A DNA stretch of 50,147 nt from Pseudomonadota bacterium (lineage in GTDB: Bacteria > Myxococcota_A > Polyangia > Polyangiales > Polyangiaceae), in NCBI GenBank assembly GCA_023428245.1, contig JAEYYX010000093.1, forward strand, positions 1-50,147, read 5' to 3'. This document shows, in pieces, positions 34,078 to 42,684 of the stretch. The notes under the pieces were generated by a model. That model was not told where the DNA came from, ran no database searches, and saw nothing but the letters and a program-made list of their open reading frames with translations. Both the position numbers and the translations under genes were made by a program. How positions within the stretch are numbered: position 1 is the first letter of the stretch; each line of letters starts with the position of its first letter.

Positions 34078-34542
34078 TCAGTCGCAAGGAGCCGGCTGGG
34101 GGCAAGCCTCTCCCGTCGTCGGATCGAAGTACAGCGGCGGAAAATAGGCGATCCTGCCGCCGTCTTTGGAACGCTCAGCTTCGGTGCGCGGGCGCGCGTA
34201 GCGGCAGCCTTCGGTCGGCACGACCCAGGCGCCCGGAGTCCAGATCCACTCGGTTGCGCCGGCCATCGAGAAGGTCGCGCGGGGGCGATAGTAGCCGTCT
34301 TGCCACCTGCACTCGCTGTTGCGTCGGATGGGCAGGACTTCGACGCGCGCAGGAGGCGGCAGAGAGGTCACGGTGGTGGCTGAAGCACTCTTTGGCATGG
34401 GCGCTTCACGGAGAAGCGGTGTGCCTCCGCCGCAGCTAGCGATGCAAGTGGAGGCGACGCTGAGCGCGAGAGCAAGTGAACTGCGCGAGCGTCGGGGACG
34501 AGCCGCGGAGGAGTGAGTGAGGCGAGCCAAGAGGGCCTTCAT
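34078..34542 (-). CDS. small lipoprotein with WxPG-type motif
   Basis: 154 residues. Signal SSLALALSVASTCIASC has a lipobox Cys ~37. The mature part has CRWQDGYYRPRATF and TEWIWTPGAWVVP, the aromatic/Gly pattern of YXWXP-repeat proteins, plus three more Cys. Function unknown. It starts 3 bases after the pilD stop and ends 44 bases before the prmC start, so it is probably in one operon. Confidence 0.7.
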   Translation of the reverse strand: MKALLARLTHSSAARPRRSRSSLALALSVASTCIASCGGGTPLLREAPMPKSASATTVTSLPPPARVEVLPIRRNSECRWQDGYYRPRATFSMAGATEWIWTPGAWVVPTEGCRYARPRTEAERSKDGGRIAYFPPLYFDPTTGEACPQPAPCD

Positions 34543-34545
34543 GAC

Positions 34546-35499
34546 TCAAAGCAGGAAGAGTTCTTGGAAGTAGAGGGTCAGCTCATCATGGAAGAGCAGA
34601 GCCTCGAGCATCGCGAGGGCCAGAAACGGACCAAAAGGAATGCGCGCGCGGGCCCAGCTTCCGTCGGGCTCATCGCCGATCGGATCGAGGGCGATGGCTT
34701 CCTCGAGCAGCCTGCGCTCTTCGCCCTCCGCTTGTTCCACGAGGGCGGCGAGCTCTTCTCGTTCTCGCCGGACCGCTTCGGGCTCTTCGATTCCCCCGCG
34801 TGTGAGAAGCAGAGTCAGGGCGACGAGAGTGCCCTGAATGGCTGCGGCGAAGAGGACGAAGAAGACTCCGAGCCAGCCGAACCAGGCGCCGGAGGTCGCG
34901 AGCAGTTTGGCGTCGCCGAGCCCCATGCCGGGGCGTCCACGGAGCTTTTCATAACCCCAGATGAACGGCAGCCAGATCAAAAGAAAGCCGCTGCCGCTAG
35001 CGAGCGCCGCATCCAGGACGCTCACCTCCGGGCGAACTGTGGCGCTGAGCAGTCCGACACCGAGCCCACCGAGCGTGAGCGAGTCGGGCAAGATCATGAA
35101 CTCGAGATCGATGAATGTGAGCGCGATCAGGCCGAGGGCTAAGCTGAGATAGAGCGCGAACAAGAGGAACGCGGTCGTCAGCGGCAAGCCGCGCCCCGCG
35201 AGCTTCTGGAAGTAGATCGCTACCGCAGCGGCGCCGCCGATGGCTTCCACGATCGGATAACGCGCTGAGATGGGGGCTCCGCAGCAACGGGCTTTGCCGC
35301 AGAGCAGAGCCCACCCGAAAACTGGCACGTTGTCGAAGGCGCGGATGGGCGCGCCGCAGGCCGGGCAGTGGGATGCGGGGAAGGCAATCGACATCTCCCG
35401 CGGGACCCTATGGATGACGACGTTCAGAAAGCTGCCGAACAGCAATCCGAGCGTCAGCGCAAAGCCGACCGGGATGAATGGGGGGAGCTGGTCGAGCAA
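34546..35499 (-). CDS. pilD: type IV prepilin peptidase/methyltransferase
   Basis: 317 residues from TTG 35499; no better start was found. The N-terminal signature FGSFLNVVIHRVP is followed by the zinc-binding Cys set (CPACGAPI ... CGKARCCGAPI) of methylating enzymes. About seven hydrophobic segments follow. Catalytic Asp residues are in FIDLEFMILPD and GMGLGDAKLL (GxGD). A soluble Glu/Arg-rich loop (~245-290) near the C-terminus is unusual. It cleaves and N-methylates type IV pilin and pseudopilin precursors. It is divergent from hisIE. Confidence 0.94.
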   Translation of the reverse strand: MLDQLPPFIPVGFALTLGLLFGSFLNVVIHRVPREMSIAFPASHCPACGAPIRAFDNVPVFGWALLCGKARCCGAPISARYPIVEAIGGAAAVAIYFQKLAGRGLPLTTAFLLFALYLSLALGLIALTFIDLEFMILPDSLTLGGLGVGLLSATVRPEVSVLDAALASGSGFLLIWLPFIWGYEKLRGRPGMGLGDAKLLATSGAWFGWLGVFFVLFAAAIQGTLVALTLLLTRGGIEEPEAVRREREELAALVEQAEGEERRLLEEAIALDPIGDEPDGSWARARIPFGPFLALAMLEALLFHDELTLYFQELFLL

Positions 35500-35629
35500 C
35501 CGAGGCCATTAACCCATACGCAGGCTCGGGGCTCAAGGAACGCCAGGGGGCGAGCAGGCAGGCGGGGGCCCGGGTCTTTTCGAGAGGCGCTCCTTGGACG
35601 CGCCGGGACGGTGCGACTATGGAGGCGGC

Positions 35630-36313
35630 ATGAGCATCAAGCAGGAGGATCTGAAGTTCGATTCGGCCGGGCTCATCCCCGCGATCGCCCAAGACTGGCT
35701 CACCGGTGAGGTGCGCATGATGGCTTGGATGGACCGAGCGAGCCTCGAGGCGACGCTTGACACGAAGCGCGCAACCTTCTTCAGCCGCTCGCGGCAGCGG
35801 GCCTGGGTCAAAGGCGAGGAGAGCGGAAACTTCCTCCACGTGCGCGATGTGTATGCGGACTGCGACGGCGACACGATCCTCGTCTTGTGCGAGCCGGTCG
35901 GTCCCTCTTGCCACACGGGACGGCGGAACTGTTTCTTTCAGCCGCTGGGGGAGTCGGCACCGGAGGAGGAACCGCTCGCCGCGCCCATCCTCGCGCGCCT
36001 TGAACGAATCCTCATTGATCGGCAGTCGAGCAGCGAGGGTAAGAGCTACACGAAGAGCCTCTTGAGCGCGGGCGCCCCGAAGATTGGGGCGAAGATGCGA
36101 GAAGAGGCCGACGAGTTCGCGCGCGCTCTCGATGGAGAGACAAGCGACCGCGTGGTCGAGGAAGCCGCCGACGTCCTCTATCATCTCCTGGTTGGGCTCA
36201 GGCTCCGTGATCAAAGCGTCCGCAGCTTATTTTCGGCTCTCGGGCGACGTCTGGGCGTCGGGGGTCACGAAGAGAAGGCGGCACGCGCGCCGAAGGCGCC
36301 GAAGGCCGAGTGA
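35630..36313 (+). CDS. hisIE: bifunctional phosphoribosyl-AMP cyclohydrolase / phosphoribosyl-ATP pyrophosphatase
   Basis: ATG 35630 with GGAGG at 35621-35625 gives 227 residues. The HisI half (1-110) has WMDRASLEATL, the YADCDGDTIL metal site and CHTGRRNCF. The HisE half (~120-210) has the MazG-like helical pattern SYTKSLL ... REEADEFARA ... EEAADVLYHLLV. These are steps 2 and 3 of histidine biosynthesis. The last ~17 residues are a Lys/Ala/Pro tail. No other his gene is adjacent. Confidence 0.95.
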   Translation: MSIKQEDLKFDSAGLIPAIAQDWLTGEVRMMAWMDRASLEATLDTKRATFFSRSRQRAWVKGEESGNFLHVRDVYADCDGDTILVLCEPVGPSCHTGRRNCFFQPLGESAPEEEPLAAPILARLERILIDRQSSSEGKSYTKSLLSAGAPKIGAKMREEADEFARALDGETSDRVVEEAADVLYHLLVGLRLRDQSVRSLFSALGRRLGVGGHEEKAARAPKAPKAE

Positions 36314-36505
36314 GCCCTCGCTCGAGGTACTCTCCTGTATGAAAATGTCGCTTCGATAAGCGACTCTGCTGAGTGGTTCGTGGGCGCTGACCCTCAAGTT
36401 CTAGCTCGTTCGTGCGTAGCTCGGGGGTGGGAATTCAGACGAGGGTCCATTACGATGTCATTCGGTCATGCGGTTAAGAGCGCGCCACCTGTGGAGAGGG
36501 TCGCT

Positions 36506-38497
36506 ATGAGAGTCCTCATTTTCGAGAGTGATCCAGAGTTCGCCGCTGAGGTCGCGGCTGGTTTTGTTGGGAGGGGCGCTGAGGTCGAGGTCGTAGAGGA
36601 CGGCGAAGCCGGCATTCTCAGGGCTGAGGCGAAGCCGCCGGACGTGATTCTGCTCGCGATCGAACTTCCACGGATGAATGGCTTCTCAGTCTGCAACAAG
36701 CTGAAGCGCCACAAGGCGCTCGACCGCATTCCGCTTCTGCTCTTGAGCCGCGACGCGACCGAAGAGACCTTCGAACAGCACCGCCGTCTCCGCACTCGCG
36801 CCGACGACTACATCAAGAAGCCGATCACCGTCGCGGAGCTGCTCGACAAGGTTTCGACCTTTGTGAAATTGCCGAGCGCGCCGGCGCTTACGAGCGATCC
36901 TGACGTTGAGGTCGAGGCAGAGACGGCCTTCGAGCAGCTCATCGTGAAGGCGCCCTCTCTGCCGCCGAGTCGTCCCCCGTCCATTCCGCCTCCGCCGTCG
37001 CGGCCTTCTGCGGCGCCACCGCGCCTTTCGTCGGTTCCTCCGCCGGTTCCACACGAGGACCTCGATGAGGAGATCGACGTCGTGCTCGAAGAGGACGGTG
37101 GGTTCGAGAACGTGGACTCGGTCATGGAGGAAGCGGCGTCTCTACGCCTCATCATCTCCGATAGACCCGCTCCGATCGAAGATTCCGCTGAACGTTCGAA
37201 CCTCGAAGCCGAGGTCGCAGCGCTCAAGGCTCGGGTCCAAGAACTCGAGGGCTCCCTATCTCAAGCCGTCGAAGGCGAAGAGACCTGGAAGGGAGCGCTC
37301 CGCGAGCTTCAGGAGAACAAGGACCGAACGATCGATCAGCTCTCTGCCGAGGTCGCAGACCTGACGGCCAAGCTCTCACAGAAGGAGAAGGGCGCGAGCG
37401 CTCGAGATTTCCTCGACCTTCGGGAACAGCTCAATCGGAAGGACAAGGAGCTCCTCGAGTTCCGCGACCAGCTTTCCGCGCGAGACCGCGAGCTCATCAA
37501 GCTGCGCGATGTCGGGATTCAGGTCGATCGTGAGAACGCCGATCTGACTGACGCGCTCAAGGCGCTCGAGACCGAGAAGGTTACGATTGAGAAAGAGCGG
37601 GACGCCTTCGCGCTCGACAAAGCTCAGGCGAGCAAACGCGCTGACGACTTCAAGGCGAAGTCTGAGCGCCTGGCCGAAGAGCTCGAGCAGCGCAATGCCG
37701 AGCTCAAACAGACCCGCGAGCAGCACGAAAATGAGCTGATCGAGCGAGACGCGGAGATGTCGCGAGTCCGTGACGATCACCGCAAGGCCCTCGAACAGGC
37801 CGCCGAACAGGCTCAGTTGGCTCAAGAAAGGGCCGTCGCGGACGCTGTCCTTGCGGCGCGCGAAGAAGCACAGCGCATCAAGGAGGAGGCGCTCAGGACC
37901 CTCGAGGCGGAAGCTCGACAAGCCCAGGAAGCAGCCGTTCGCGGGCGCGAAGCGGAGCTTCGTGCCGAACAGGACGCCAAGCTCGCTGCGCTCCACCGCG
38001 CGCAGGAAGACGCGCTCCGCAAGCTGCGCGCTGAACACGCCCAGATCCTCGACGAAGCCCACCTCGCCGCTCAGAACGTTCTCGCGGCGCGGGAGAATGA
38101 GCTGCGGGAGGAAGCAGCGCAGAATCTCAGCGCTGCCGAAGCAGCCGCGCAGGCACGTTACGCCGAGCTCGAGGAAGCCAAGCGAGCCTCGGAAGCGGAG
38201 CGTGACGCTCGCCTCGCTCAGACCCGCGGCGAACTCGACGCGCGCACCGAGGAACTCGAGACAGCTCGTCGCGCCATCTACGAGCTGAACGGACGCATCA
38301 GTCTGCTCGAAGCAGAGCTCGCCTCTGTCCGATCCGAGAGTCGGGACCTCGCCGAGAAGCTCGACAGCGAGTCGAAGAAGGTCGCCCACGCTCACGAGAA
38401 ATGGCAGGCGGACCAGGGCGCCCTCGAGCAAGCGAAGCATGCCCTATCTCAGGTCCTCGAGCTGATCGGTTCGACGGAGACGAGAACGCTGCTGTAG
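36506..38497 (+). CDS. FrzS-like protein: pseudo-receiver plus long coiled coil
   Basis: ATG 36506 with GAGAGG just upstream gives 663 residues. Residues 1-120 are a CheY-like domain (RVLIFESDPEF ... DDYIKKPI) resembling myxobacterial FrzS. The phospho-acceptor Asp is Ala51 (VILLAIELPRMNG), so it cannot be phosphorylated there. A Pro/Ser-rich linker (~150-190) and acidic segment (~195-220) precede ~430 residues of charged heptads (~230-655) with no membrane segment. In Myxococcus FrzS, the homologous layout localises to cell poles and supports type IV pili motility. Motility function here is inference. Confidence 0.8.
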   Translation: MRVLIFESDPEFAAEVAAGFVGRGAEVEVVEDGEAGILRAEAKPPDVILLAIELPRMNGFSVCNKLKRHKALDRIPLLLLSRDATEETFEQHRRLRTRADDYIKKPITVAELLDKVSTFVKLPSAPALTSDPDVEVEAETAFEQLIVKAPSLPPSRPPSIPPPPSRPSAAPPRLSSVPPPVPHEDLDEEIDVVLEEDGGFENVDSVMEEAASLRLIISDRPAPIEDSAERSNLEAEVAALKARVQELEGSLSQAVEGEETWKGALRELQENKDRTIDQLSAEVADLTAKLSQKEKGASARDFLDLREQLNRKDKELLEFRDQLSARDRELIKLRDVGIQVDRENADLTDALKALETEKVTIEKERDAFALDKAQASKRADDFKAKSERLAEELEQRNAELKQTREQHENELIERDAEMSRVRDDHRKALEQAAEQAQLAQERAVADAVLAAREEAQRIKEEALRTLEAEARQAQEAAVRGREAELRAEQDAKLAALHRAQEDALRKLRAEHAQILDEAHLAAQNVLAARENELREEAAQNLSAAEAAAQARYAELEEAKRASEAERDARLAQTRGELDARTEELETARRAIYELNGRISLLEAELASVRSESRDLAEKLDSESKKVAHAHEKWQADQGALEQAKHALSQVLELIGSTETRTLL

Positions 38498-38963
38498 GTT
38501 ACTCTCGACAGAGGCCTTCGCTGAGCGGGTTCGGAGGTCCTGTTTCAGAGCTATCTCACTGGTGTGCTCAACGGAACGGCGACCTAGATTGGACCGAGGA
38601 CGTGTCCACGCGGCATGCACCACCGGTAGCACGAGGATGGGAGCGGAGCTCTCGGTTAGGTTGGTGGGAGAGCTCTCTTCGGGGCTTGGCAAGTGTTCCT
38701 GCCGGAAAAGGGCCCCGCGGCGGCCCATCCGGCCTATGCGGACGCGTCTCGCGCGACGAGTTCAAGTAGGCTTGGGGTAGCGACACCATCTCCCAATTGG
38801 CGGCTGTGAGACCAGACGGCCGAATTTCTGGTCGACAGCGGAAAGCAGTTGTCAGATTTCTGACGATCGCTTAGCTTCCTCATAGCCGGGGGGAAGCGGA
38901 CCGTCTGCGATGCTCGCGCGCGCGAGTAGACGTTGATCGGGGGAGACTGATGAGGGAGTGGCA
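38498..38963. other. gene-free stretch with two hairpins
   Basis: About 465 bases without a convincing gene. GACCAGA (38810-38816) pairs with TCTGGTC (38827-38833), and GTCAG (38851-38855) with CTGAC (38860-38864). Both have short AT-rich loops and lie upstream of the 38964 gene. They could be operators or RNA hairpins. No T-run follows either. Confidence 0.4.
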
Positions 38964-39728
38964 ATGGATCGGAAGCAAGCCTCTTTGTCGGGCAAGGCAC
39001 AACACGCGCCCATGAACGGGCATGCGGATAATCGGGGCACAGCCCCAAACCGCGGGGCTCTCATCCGGCAACTGCCAGCCGTTGTGCTGGGCTCGCTCGC
39101 GGCGGTGGTCACCGTAGTAGCCCTCGATCACTTTCGAGAACGGCCGCCATCGTCGACGCCGTTTTCGCGGGCTTCTCGTGGGTTAGCGCCCAATGAACGC
39201 TTCTTACGTACCGTTCTCGTGGAGGGGCGTGGACTCGATCGGGTGGCTGAACTCGAGCGCCAAGTGAGGGACCTTGAGGAGCGCCTGTACGCAGGGGAGG
39301 CAGAGTCTACTGAGGAGAGGACACCACGATTCTCGCACGAAGAGTCGATGGCCAGGGTTGACGAGGCATTTGCCGCTTTTGAGCGAGGTCATGAGCGGGA
39401 CGTTCCCGATCCGACGTGGGCTCCTGACGCCACAACGAGCTTGACGAGCGGCTTATTCGCGCTTGGCGAAGAGATCGGCTTCAAGGTCGTTCAGGCGGAC
39501 TGTCGGATGACGACCTGCCGAGCGAGGGTGACCTTTGAGGATTATGCGTCAGCCCAGGCGCGAGGCCCCCGCCTCGTAGAGCAGCTCTATCCAGGGCTAA
39601 ACTGCGCTCAGCGAATGCGGTGGACGCCACCCGTGGATTCGAAGGCTCCATACAGTACCGAGCTTTACTTGGACTGTGCGGAACAACGGGCTGGCGTTGT
39701 TCATCCAGTAGAAAGCAATGGCACCTAA
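38964..39728 (+). CDS. single-TM anchored protein, unknown function
   Basis: ATG 38964 (GTG 38958 is possible; GAGGGAG upstream) gives 254 residues. A basic N-terminus leads to one TM (LPAVVLGSLAAVVTVVAL, ~37-54), then a short coiled coil (RVAELERQVRDLEERLY) and a C-terminal domain with CRMTTCRARVTFEDY and a later NCAQRMRW and LDCAEQ. The two Cys pairs suggest disulfides outside the membrane. No family is recognised. It is followed after 22 bases by an exported protein gene. Confidence 0.65.
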   Translation: MDRKQASLSGKAQHAPMNGHADNRGTAPNRGALIRQLPAVVLGSLAAVVTVVALDHFRERPPSSTPFSRASRGLAPNERFLRTVLVEGRGLDRVAELERQVRDLEERLYAGEAESTEERTPRFSHEESMARVDEAFAAFERGHERDVPDPTWAPDATTSLTSGLFALGEEIGFKVVQADCRMTTCRARVTFEDYASAQARGPRLVEQLYPGLNCAQRMRWTPPVDSKAPYSTELYLDCAEQRAGVVHPVESNGT

Positions 39729-39750
39729 CAGTAAGGAAGTGAGGTTCATA

Positions 39751-40266
39751 ATGAGGAAATCGAGTCACAAGGGAAGGCGCCTCGCAGCGAAAATAGTGGC
39801 GAGTTTGTGCGCGTACTCTGGGACGTTGGGGTTGATCGGCAGCCCGGCAGAAGCCACCGCTGGCTCCTCTATTGTCGAGATGCCGTCGTCCTATTGTCAC
39901 GCGCAGTACGACAACAACGGCACAACGGTGAATAATTCAGGAATGCTCACGTATTCAGGAACGGGCACCAAGTCGATATACTGTCCGATAGACAACCGAG
40001 CAAATCCCTCGGACGTCGATCTTGTCCACATTTACGGCACTGAAGGCACGAACGGCGCAAGTTCAAGGGCTTGCTCCTGCTACCCGTCCTTGAACACATG
40101 CTCCTGTTCGAGTGCCGTTAATTGGAGTAATAGTAGTGGCGTCGTCGGGACGCTCACCGATACCTATGAGTGGAACCAGGGTCTCGAGACCGAGTTTCGC
40201 TTTATGCTTCATACCATGACGCAGAACTCGACGCTCGCGGGAATGTTGGTGAGCGCTAGCTGGTGA
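39751..40266 (+). CDS. small secreted Cys-rich protein
   Basis: ATG 39751 with AGGAAGTGAGG upstream gives 171 residues. The Sec signal (AAKIVASLCAYSGTLGLIGSPAEA) is cleaved near 36. The mature protein is Ser/Thr/Asn-rich with SSYCHAQYDNNG, YCPIDNRANPSDVDLVHIYG and CSCYPSLNTCSC. Function unknown. It sits immediately before the IS remnants and probably shares an operon with the TM protein upstream. Confidence 0.7.
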   Translation: MRKSSHKGRRLAAKIVASLCAYSGTLGLIGSPAEATAGSSIVEMPSSYCHAQYDNNGTTVNNSGMLTYSGTGTKSIYCPIDNRANPSDVDLVHIYGTEGTNGASSRACSCYPSLNTCSCSSAVNWSNSSGVVGTLTDTYEWNQGLETEFRFMLHTMTQNSTLAGMLVSASW

Positions 40267-40384
40267 GTCCAAGTACGGTCTTCGAGAGACTTGTGTTTCG
40301 CAACTCTTTCGGCGGGTACAAATAGCGATAGCCCACCTGGCGGCAGCTGGGCGGGCTACCGCGTTTGTGCGCTGTATGTCTTTG

Positions 40385-40590
40385 TTGTAGCCCCCGTTTC
40401 GACTGGACACCTTCAGAAAGGAAGGTCCGATGGCAGAAACGATCACATTCAGAGCTCCTCAGGCCGGCCTGTTGTAGCCCCCGTTTCGACTGGTGTTGTA
40501 GCCCCCGTTTCGACTGGACACCTTCAGAAAGGAAAGTCCGATGGCAGAAACGATCACATTCAGAGCTCCCGAGGCAGGCCGCAGGCGGCG
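40385..40590 (+). repeat. iterated IS left ends (three copies of a 22-bp terminal sequence)
   Basis: TTGTAGCCCCCGTTTCGACTGG starts at 40385, 40472 and 40496 (written here with 22 bases as TTGTAGCCCCC plus GTTTCGACTGG). The first and third copies continue identically through the ribosome site and first codons of the transposase (CCGATGGCAGAAACG, to ~40470 and ~40581) with few changes. The middle copy is only 22 bases. It looks like repeated insertion or recombination at one IS end. Confidence 0.85.
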
Positions 40591-40821
40591 TTTTACCTTG
40601 GAGCAGAAGAGAGCCCTTCTAGTTGCCGCAGAGGGTCCGGGTGCTTCAATTTCCTCGATTGCTCGAGAGCATGGGCTCAACGCGAGCATGCTGTTTCAAT
40701 GGAGGCGAGCCATGGCGAACGGAGAAGAGAAGGGTCTGGAGTCCGGCGAAGACGTCGTCCCTGCGAGCAGGTTGAAAGAGGCCGAGGCCCGCATTCGAGA
40801 GCTTGAGCGTGCGCTCGGCCG
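40541..40821 (+). pseudogene. IS3-type transposase OrfA, 3' truncated
   Basis: ATG 40541 begins MAETITFRAPEAGRRRRF, then an HTH_Tnp_1 region (EQKRALLVAAEGPGASISS, IAREHGLNASMLFQWRR) and a leucine-zipper-like start (LKEAEARIRELERALGR). After residue ~94 the sequence is cut by the inverted repeat of another element at 40822. An IS66-type TnpA is an alternative. No orfB of this element follows, so it is dead. A duplicated start of the same gene lies at 40430. Confidence 0.75.
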
Positions 40822-41071
40822 TGACCTGCCCCCAAATTCTAAGACACGGCTTCCTGGACGGTGCTGAGCCGGTTGGTCGTTAGAGATTGGGCGTACTCGG
40901 CCGGGGTGAGATCGGCCAAGGTGAAGCGAACGTTCTTGTAGTCCCGCGCCAGGCCGCGATTGCGCTCGAGCATTGCGGAGTGAGACGAACCAATGTTGGT
41001 TGGGACACTCGTCTCGGAACGTGCCATTGAAGCTCTCGACGAATACGTCTTGGGTGGGCCGGGGGCAGGTC
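40822..41071 (-). mobile_element. 250-bp internally deleted IS3-like element
   Basis: TGACCTGCCCCC (40822-40833) and its exact inverse GGGGGCAGGTCA (41060-41071) bound 250 bases. This terminal repeat is of the type seen in IS3-family elements. Inside is only the end of an orfB. No target duplication is visible at the flanks, and the interrupted orfA does not resume on the right, so a deletion accompanied or followed insertion. Confidence 0.75.
40839..41059 (-). pseudogene. remnant of IS3-family OrfB integrase, frameshifted
   Basis: One minus frame reads VFVESFNGTFRDECPNQHWFVSL, the final Glu block of the DDE core given here in short as AFVESFNG-type. Another frame then continues RDYKNVRFTLADLTPAEYAQ ... 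STVQEAVS with stop at 40839-40841. Together they make the C-terminus of an OrfB with a frameshift near 40975. The catalytic core upstream is missing. Confidence 0.75.
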
Positions 41072-41077
41072 AAATGA

Positions 41078-41110
41078 GAAAAGCGCGGGACCTTTCGGGC
41101 CCGCGCTTTT
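41078..41110 (-). terminator. bidirectional rho-independent terminator
   Basis: AAAAGCGCGGG (41078-41088) pairs with CCCGCGCTTTT (41099-41109) with a 10-base loop and T-runs on both strands. It lies ~30 bases after the stop of the barrel gene (41140) and so ends the GH3-barrel operon. Confidence 0.85.
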
Positions 41111-41139
41111 TCGTGCGCCTTCGTGAGGAGCGCTGGTGC

Positions 41140-42657
41140 TCAGAAGAGCATCATGAAGCGCATACGATGGCTGATCTGCTGGTTGACGTAACCTTCGTCC
41201 GCGAGCACTTCGCTGCGGTTTTCGATGTGTACGCGTGAGTAGGAAAGGACGTACTTGAAGAAGAACCGATCCCAGAGCTGGTATTGGACCGCGCCGAACA
41301 TTTGCTCGTGCGTCTGGTTCTCAGCCTCACCGAAGGAGTTATAGTTGAAGTTTTCCCAGTAGGTGTTGTGGTAGCCGAGACCGACGAGCCAGTCTTCGAA
41401 GTAGGGCCTGACGTTGAGGAAGCCTCCGAAGGTAGTGGTGTCGCTGCTCGGAATCACGTCAGGGCCACCGCTGACGTTCATGACGTCGACGAGGCGGTGT
41501 GCCACGCCGCCGCCGAATTCGATCCAGGGATCGAACACGAAGTTCACGCTACCGGCGAAACCCTTGGTCTCCGTTTTGTCGAGGCGCCCCTCCGCGAAGG
41601 GCACCTGGACACGATACTCGTAGCCGCCTTTCAGCTTGATCCAGCCGAGGTCGATGATACCCGCGGGGCGAATCCCGAGGTCGTTGCCGCCGGCGGTGAG
41701 GCCCATACGTCCCAACATTTCCAGGCGAAGCCACTTCGGGGTGTAAACATGGAACGCAATGGCGCCATTGTTGATTCCGCGGTCCCAGAGCTCGGTGAGC
41801 GCATAGGGTTGCTGGATTGACTGACCGGACGCTGCACCGATGGGGCGCGCACCCTCGCGCTCGCCGGTGTTGATGTCCATGCCCATACCGAAGTGGTAGA
41901 CCTCGAAGCCCTGGGTTCGGCCGACGGTCACGTCGAACGCGTTCCACTTTCCAAAGCGGACCCATGCTTCGTCGAGATCGACGTATTTGTTGGCTTCGTG
42001 CTGCTGTTCGGTGATGCCAACGAACTCGATACGAGACTGACCAAACCAGCCGTCCTTGAAATTGTAGACGGGGCTGACCCGGAGCGTGAGGCGACCTTGG
42101 ACGCGGCCTTCTTGAGCGTCGGGTTCGATAGCGCGCCCCGGCCGAACGGCGCGATAGTTGAAGTCGACCCAGCTCGAACCGGAAATACCGATGCGGAGCT
42201 TCGGCTGGTCGTCCCCGTACGCCGGCATGTAGGGCCACTGCATGCCGGAGAGTACGAAGCCCAGTGAGCCACCGCGAATGCCCGCGATGGGGTCGTTCGG
42301 ATAGGCCGAGGGCGGCAGGACTTCGAGTGCCAAGGGGGGGGGCTTCGGGACGTCGTCCGTGGGCGCTACCTTGGGTTCGCCGACCTGATCGCCGCCGAGC
42401 GAGACCTCAGCCGAGGCCTGCACCTGGGTCGGGGGAGCGCCTTCTTCCTTCTCCTGGGTCTCCGAGAGAGGGGGTTCGGCTTGGGGCTCTTCCTGAGGTT
42501 CTTCCGCCTCCGGCTCCGAGGGAGCCGAGCCGAGACCGTTCGAGAAACCGTCTTCCGTCTCTTGGGCGAAGGATGTGGAACTGAGGAAAAGGAGGCTGGA
42601 AAGGACCGTCAGGGATGCGAAGCGCCGCACCATGCGATCGTCTTGGGATGTTCTCAT
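41140..42657 (-). CDS. outer-membrane beta-barrel, probable oligosaccharide porin
   Basis: 505 residues. The signal (FASLTVLSSLLFLSSTSFAQE) may start at ATG 42657 or 42633. An acidic Pro/Glu-rich segment (~35-110) follows, then beta-strands including GISGSSWVDFNYR, VSPVYNFKDGWFGQSRIEF and a C-terminal aromatic end (HRMRFMMLF). The start is 27 bases after the GH3 stop and the operon ends at the terminator at 41078. Pairing with a beta-glucosidase suggests uptake of the oligosaccharides (inference). Confidence 0.75.
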   Translation of the reverse strand: MRTSQDDRMVRRFASLTVLSSLLFLSSTSFAQETEDGFSNGLGSAPSEPEAEEPQEEPQAEPPLSETQEKEEGAPPTQVQASAEVSLGGDQVGEPKVAPTDDVPKPPPLALEVLPPSAYPNDPIAGIRGGSLGFVLSGMQWPYMPAYGDDQPKLRIGISGSSWVDFNYRAVRPGRAIEPDAQEGRVQGRLTLRVSPVYNFKDGWFGQSRIEFVGITEQQHEANKYVDLDEAWVRFGKWNAFDVTVGRTQGFEVYHFGMGMDINTGEREGARPIGAASGQSIQQPYALTELWDRGINNGAIAFHVYTPKWLRLEMLGRMGLTAGGNDLGIRPAGIIDLGWIKLKGGYEYRVQVPFAEGRLDKTETKGFAGSVNFVFDPWIEFGGGVAHRLVDVMNVSGGPDVIPSSDTTTFGGFLNVRPYFEDWLVGLGYHNTYWENFNYNSFGEAENQTHEQMFGAVQYQLWDRFFFKYVLSYSRVHIENRSEVLADEGYVNQQISHRMRFMMLF

Positions 42658-42684
42658 AGATGTTATCGAAGTGAGAGGATCGGT

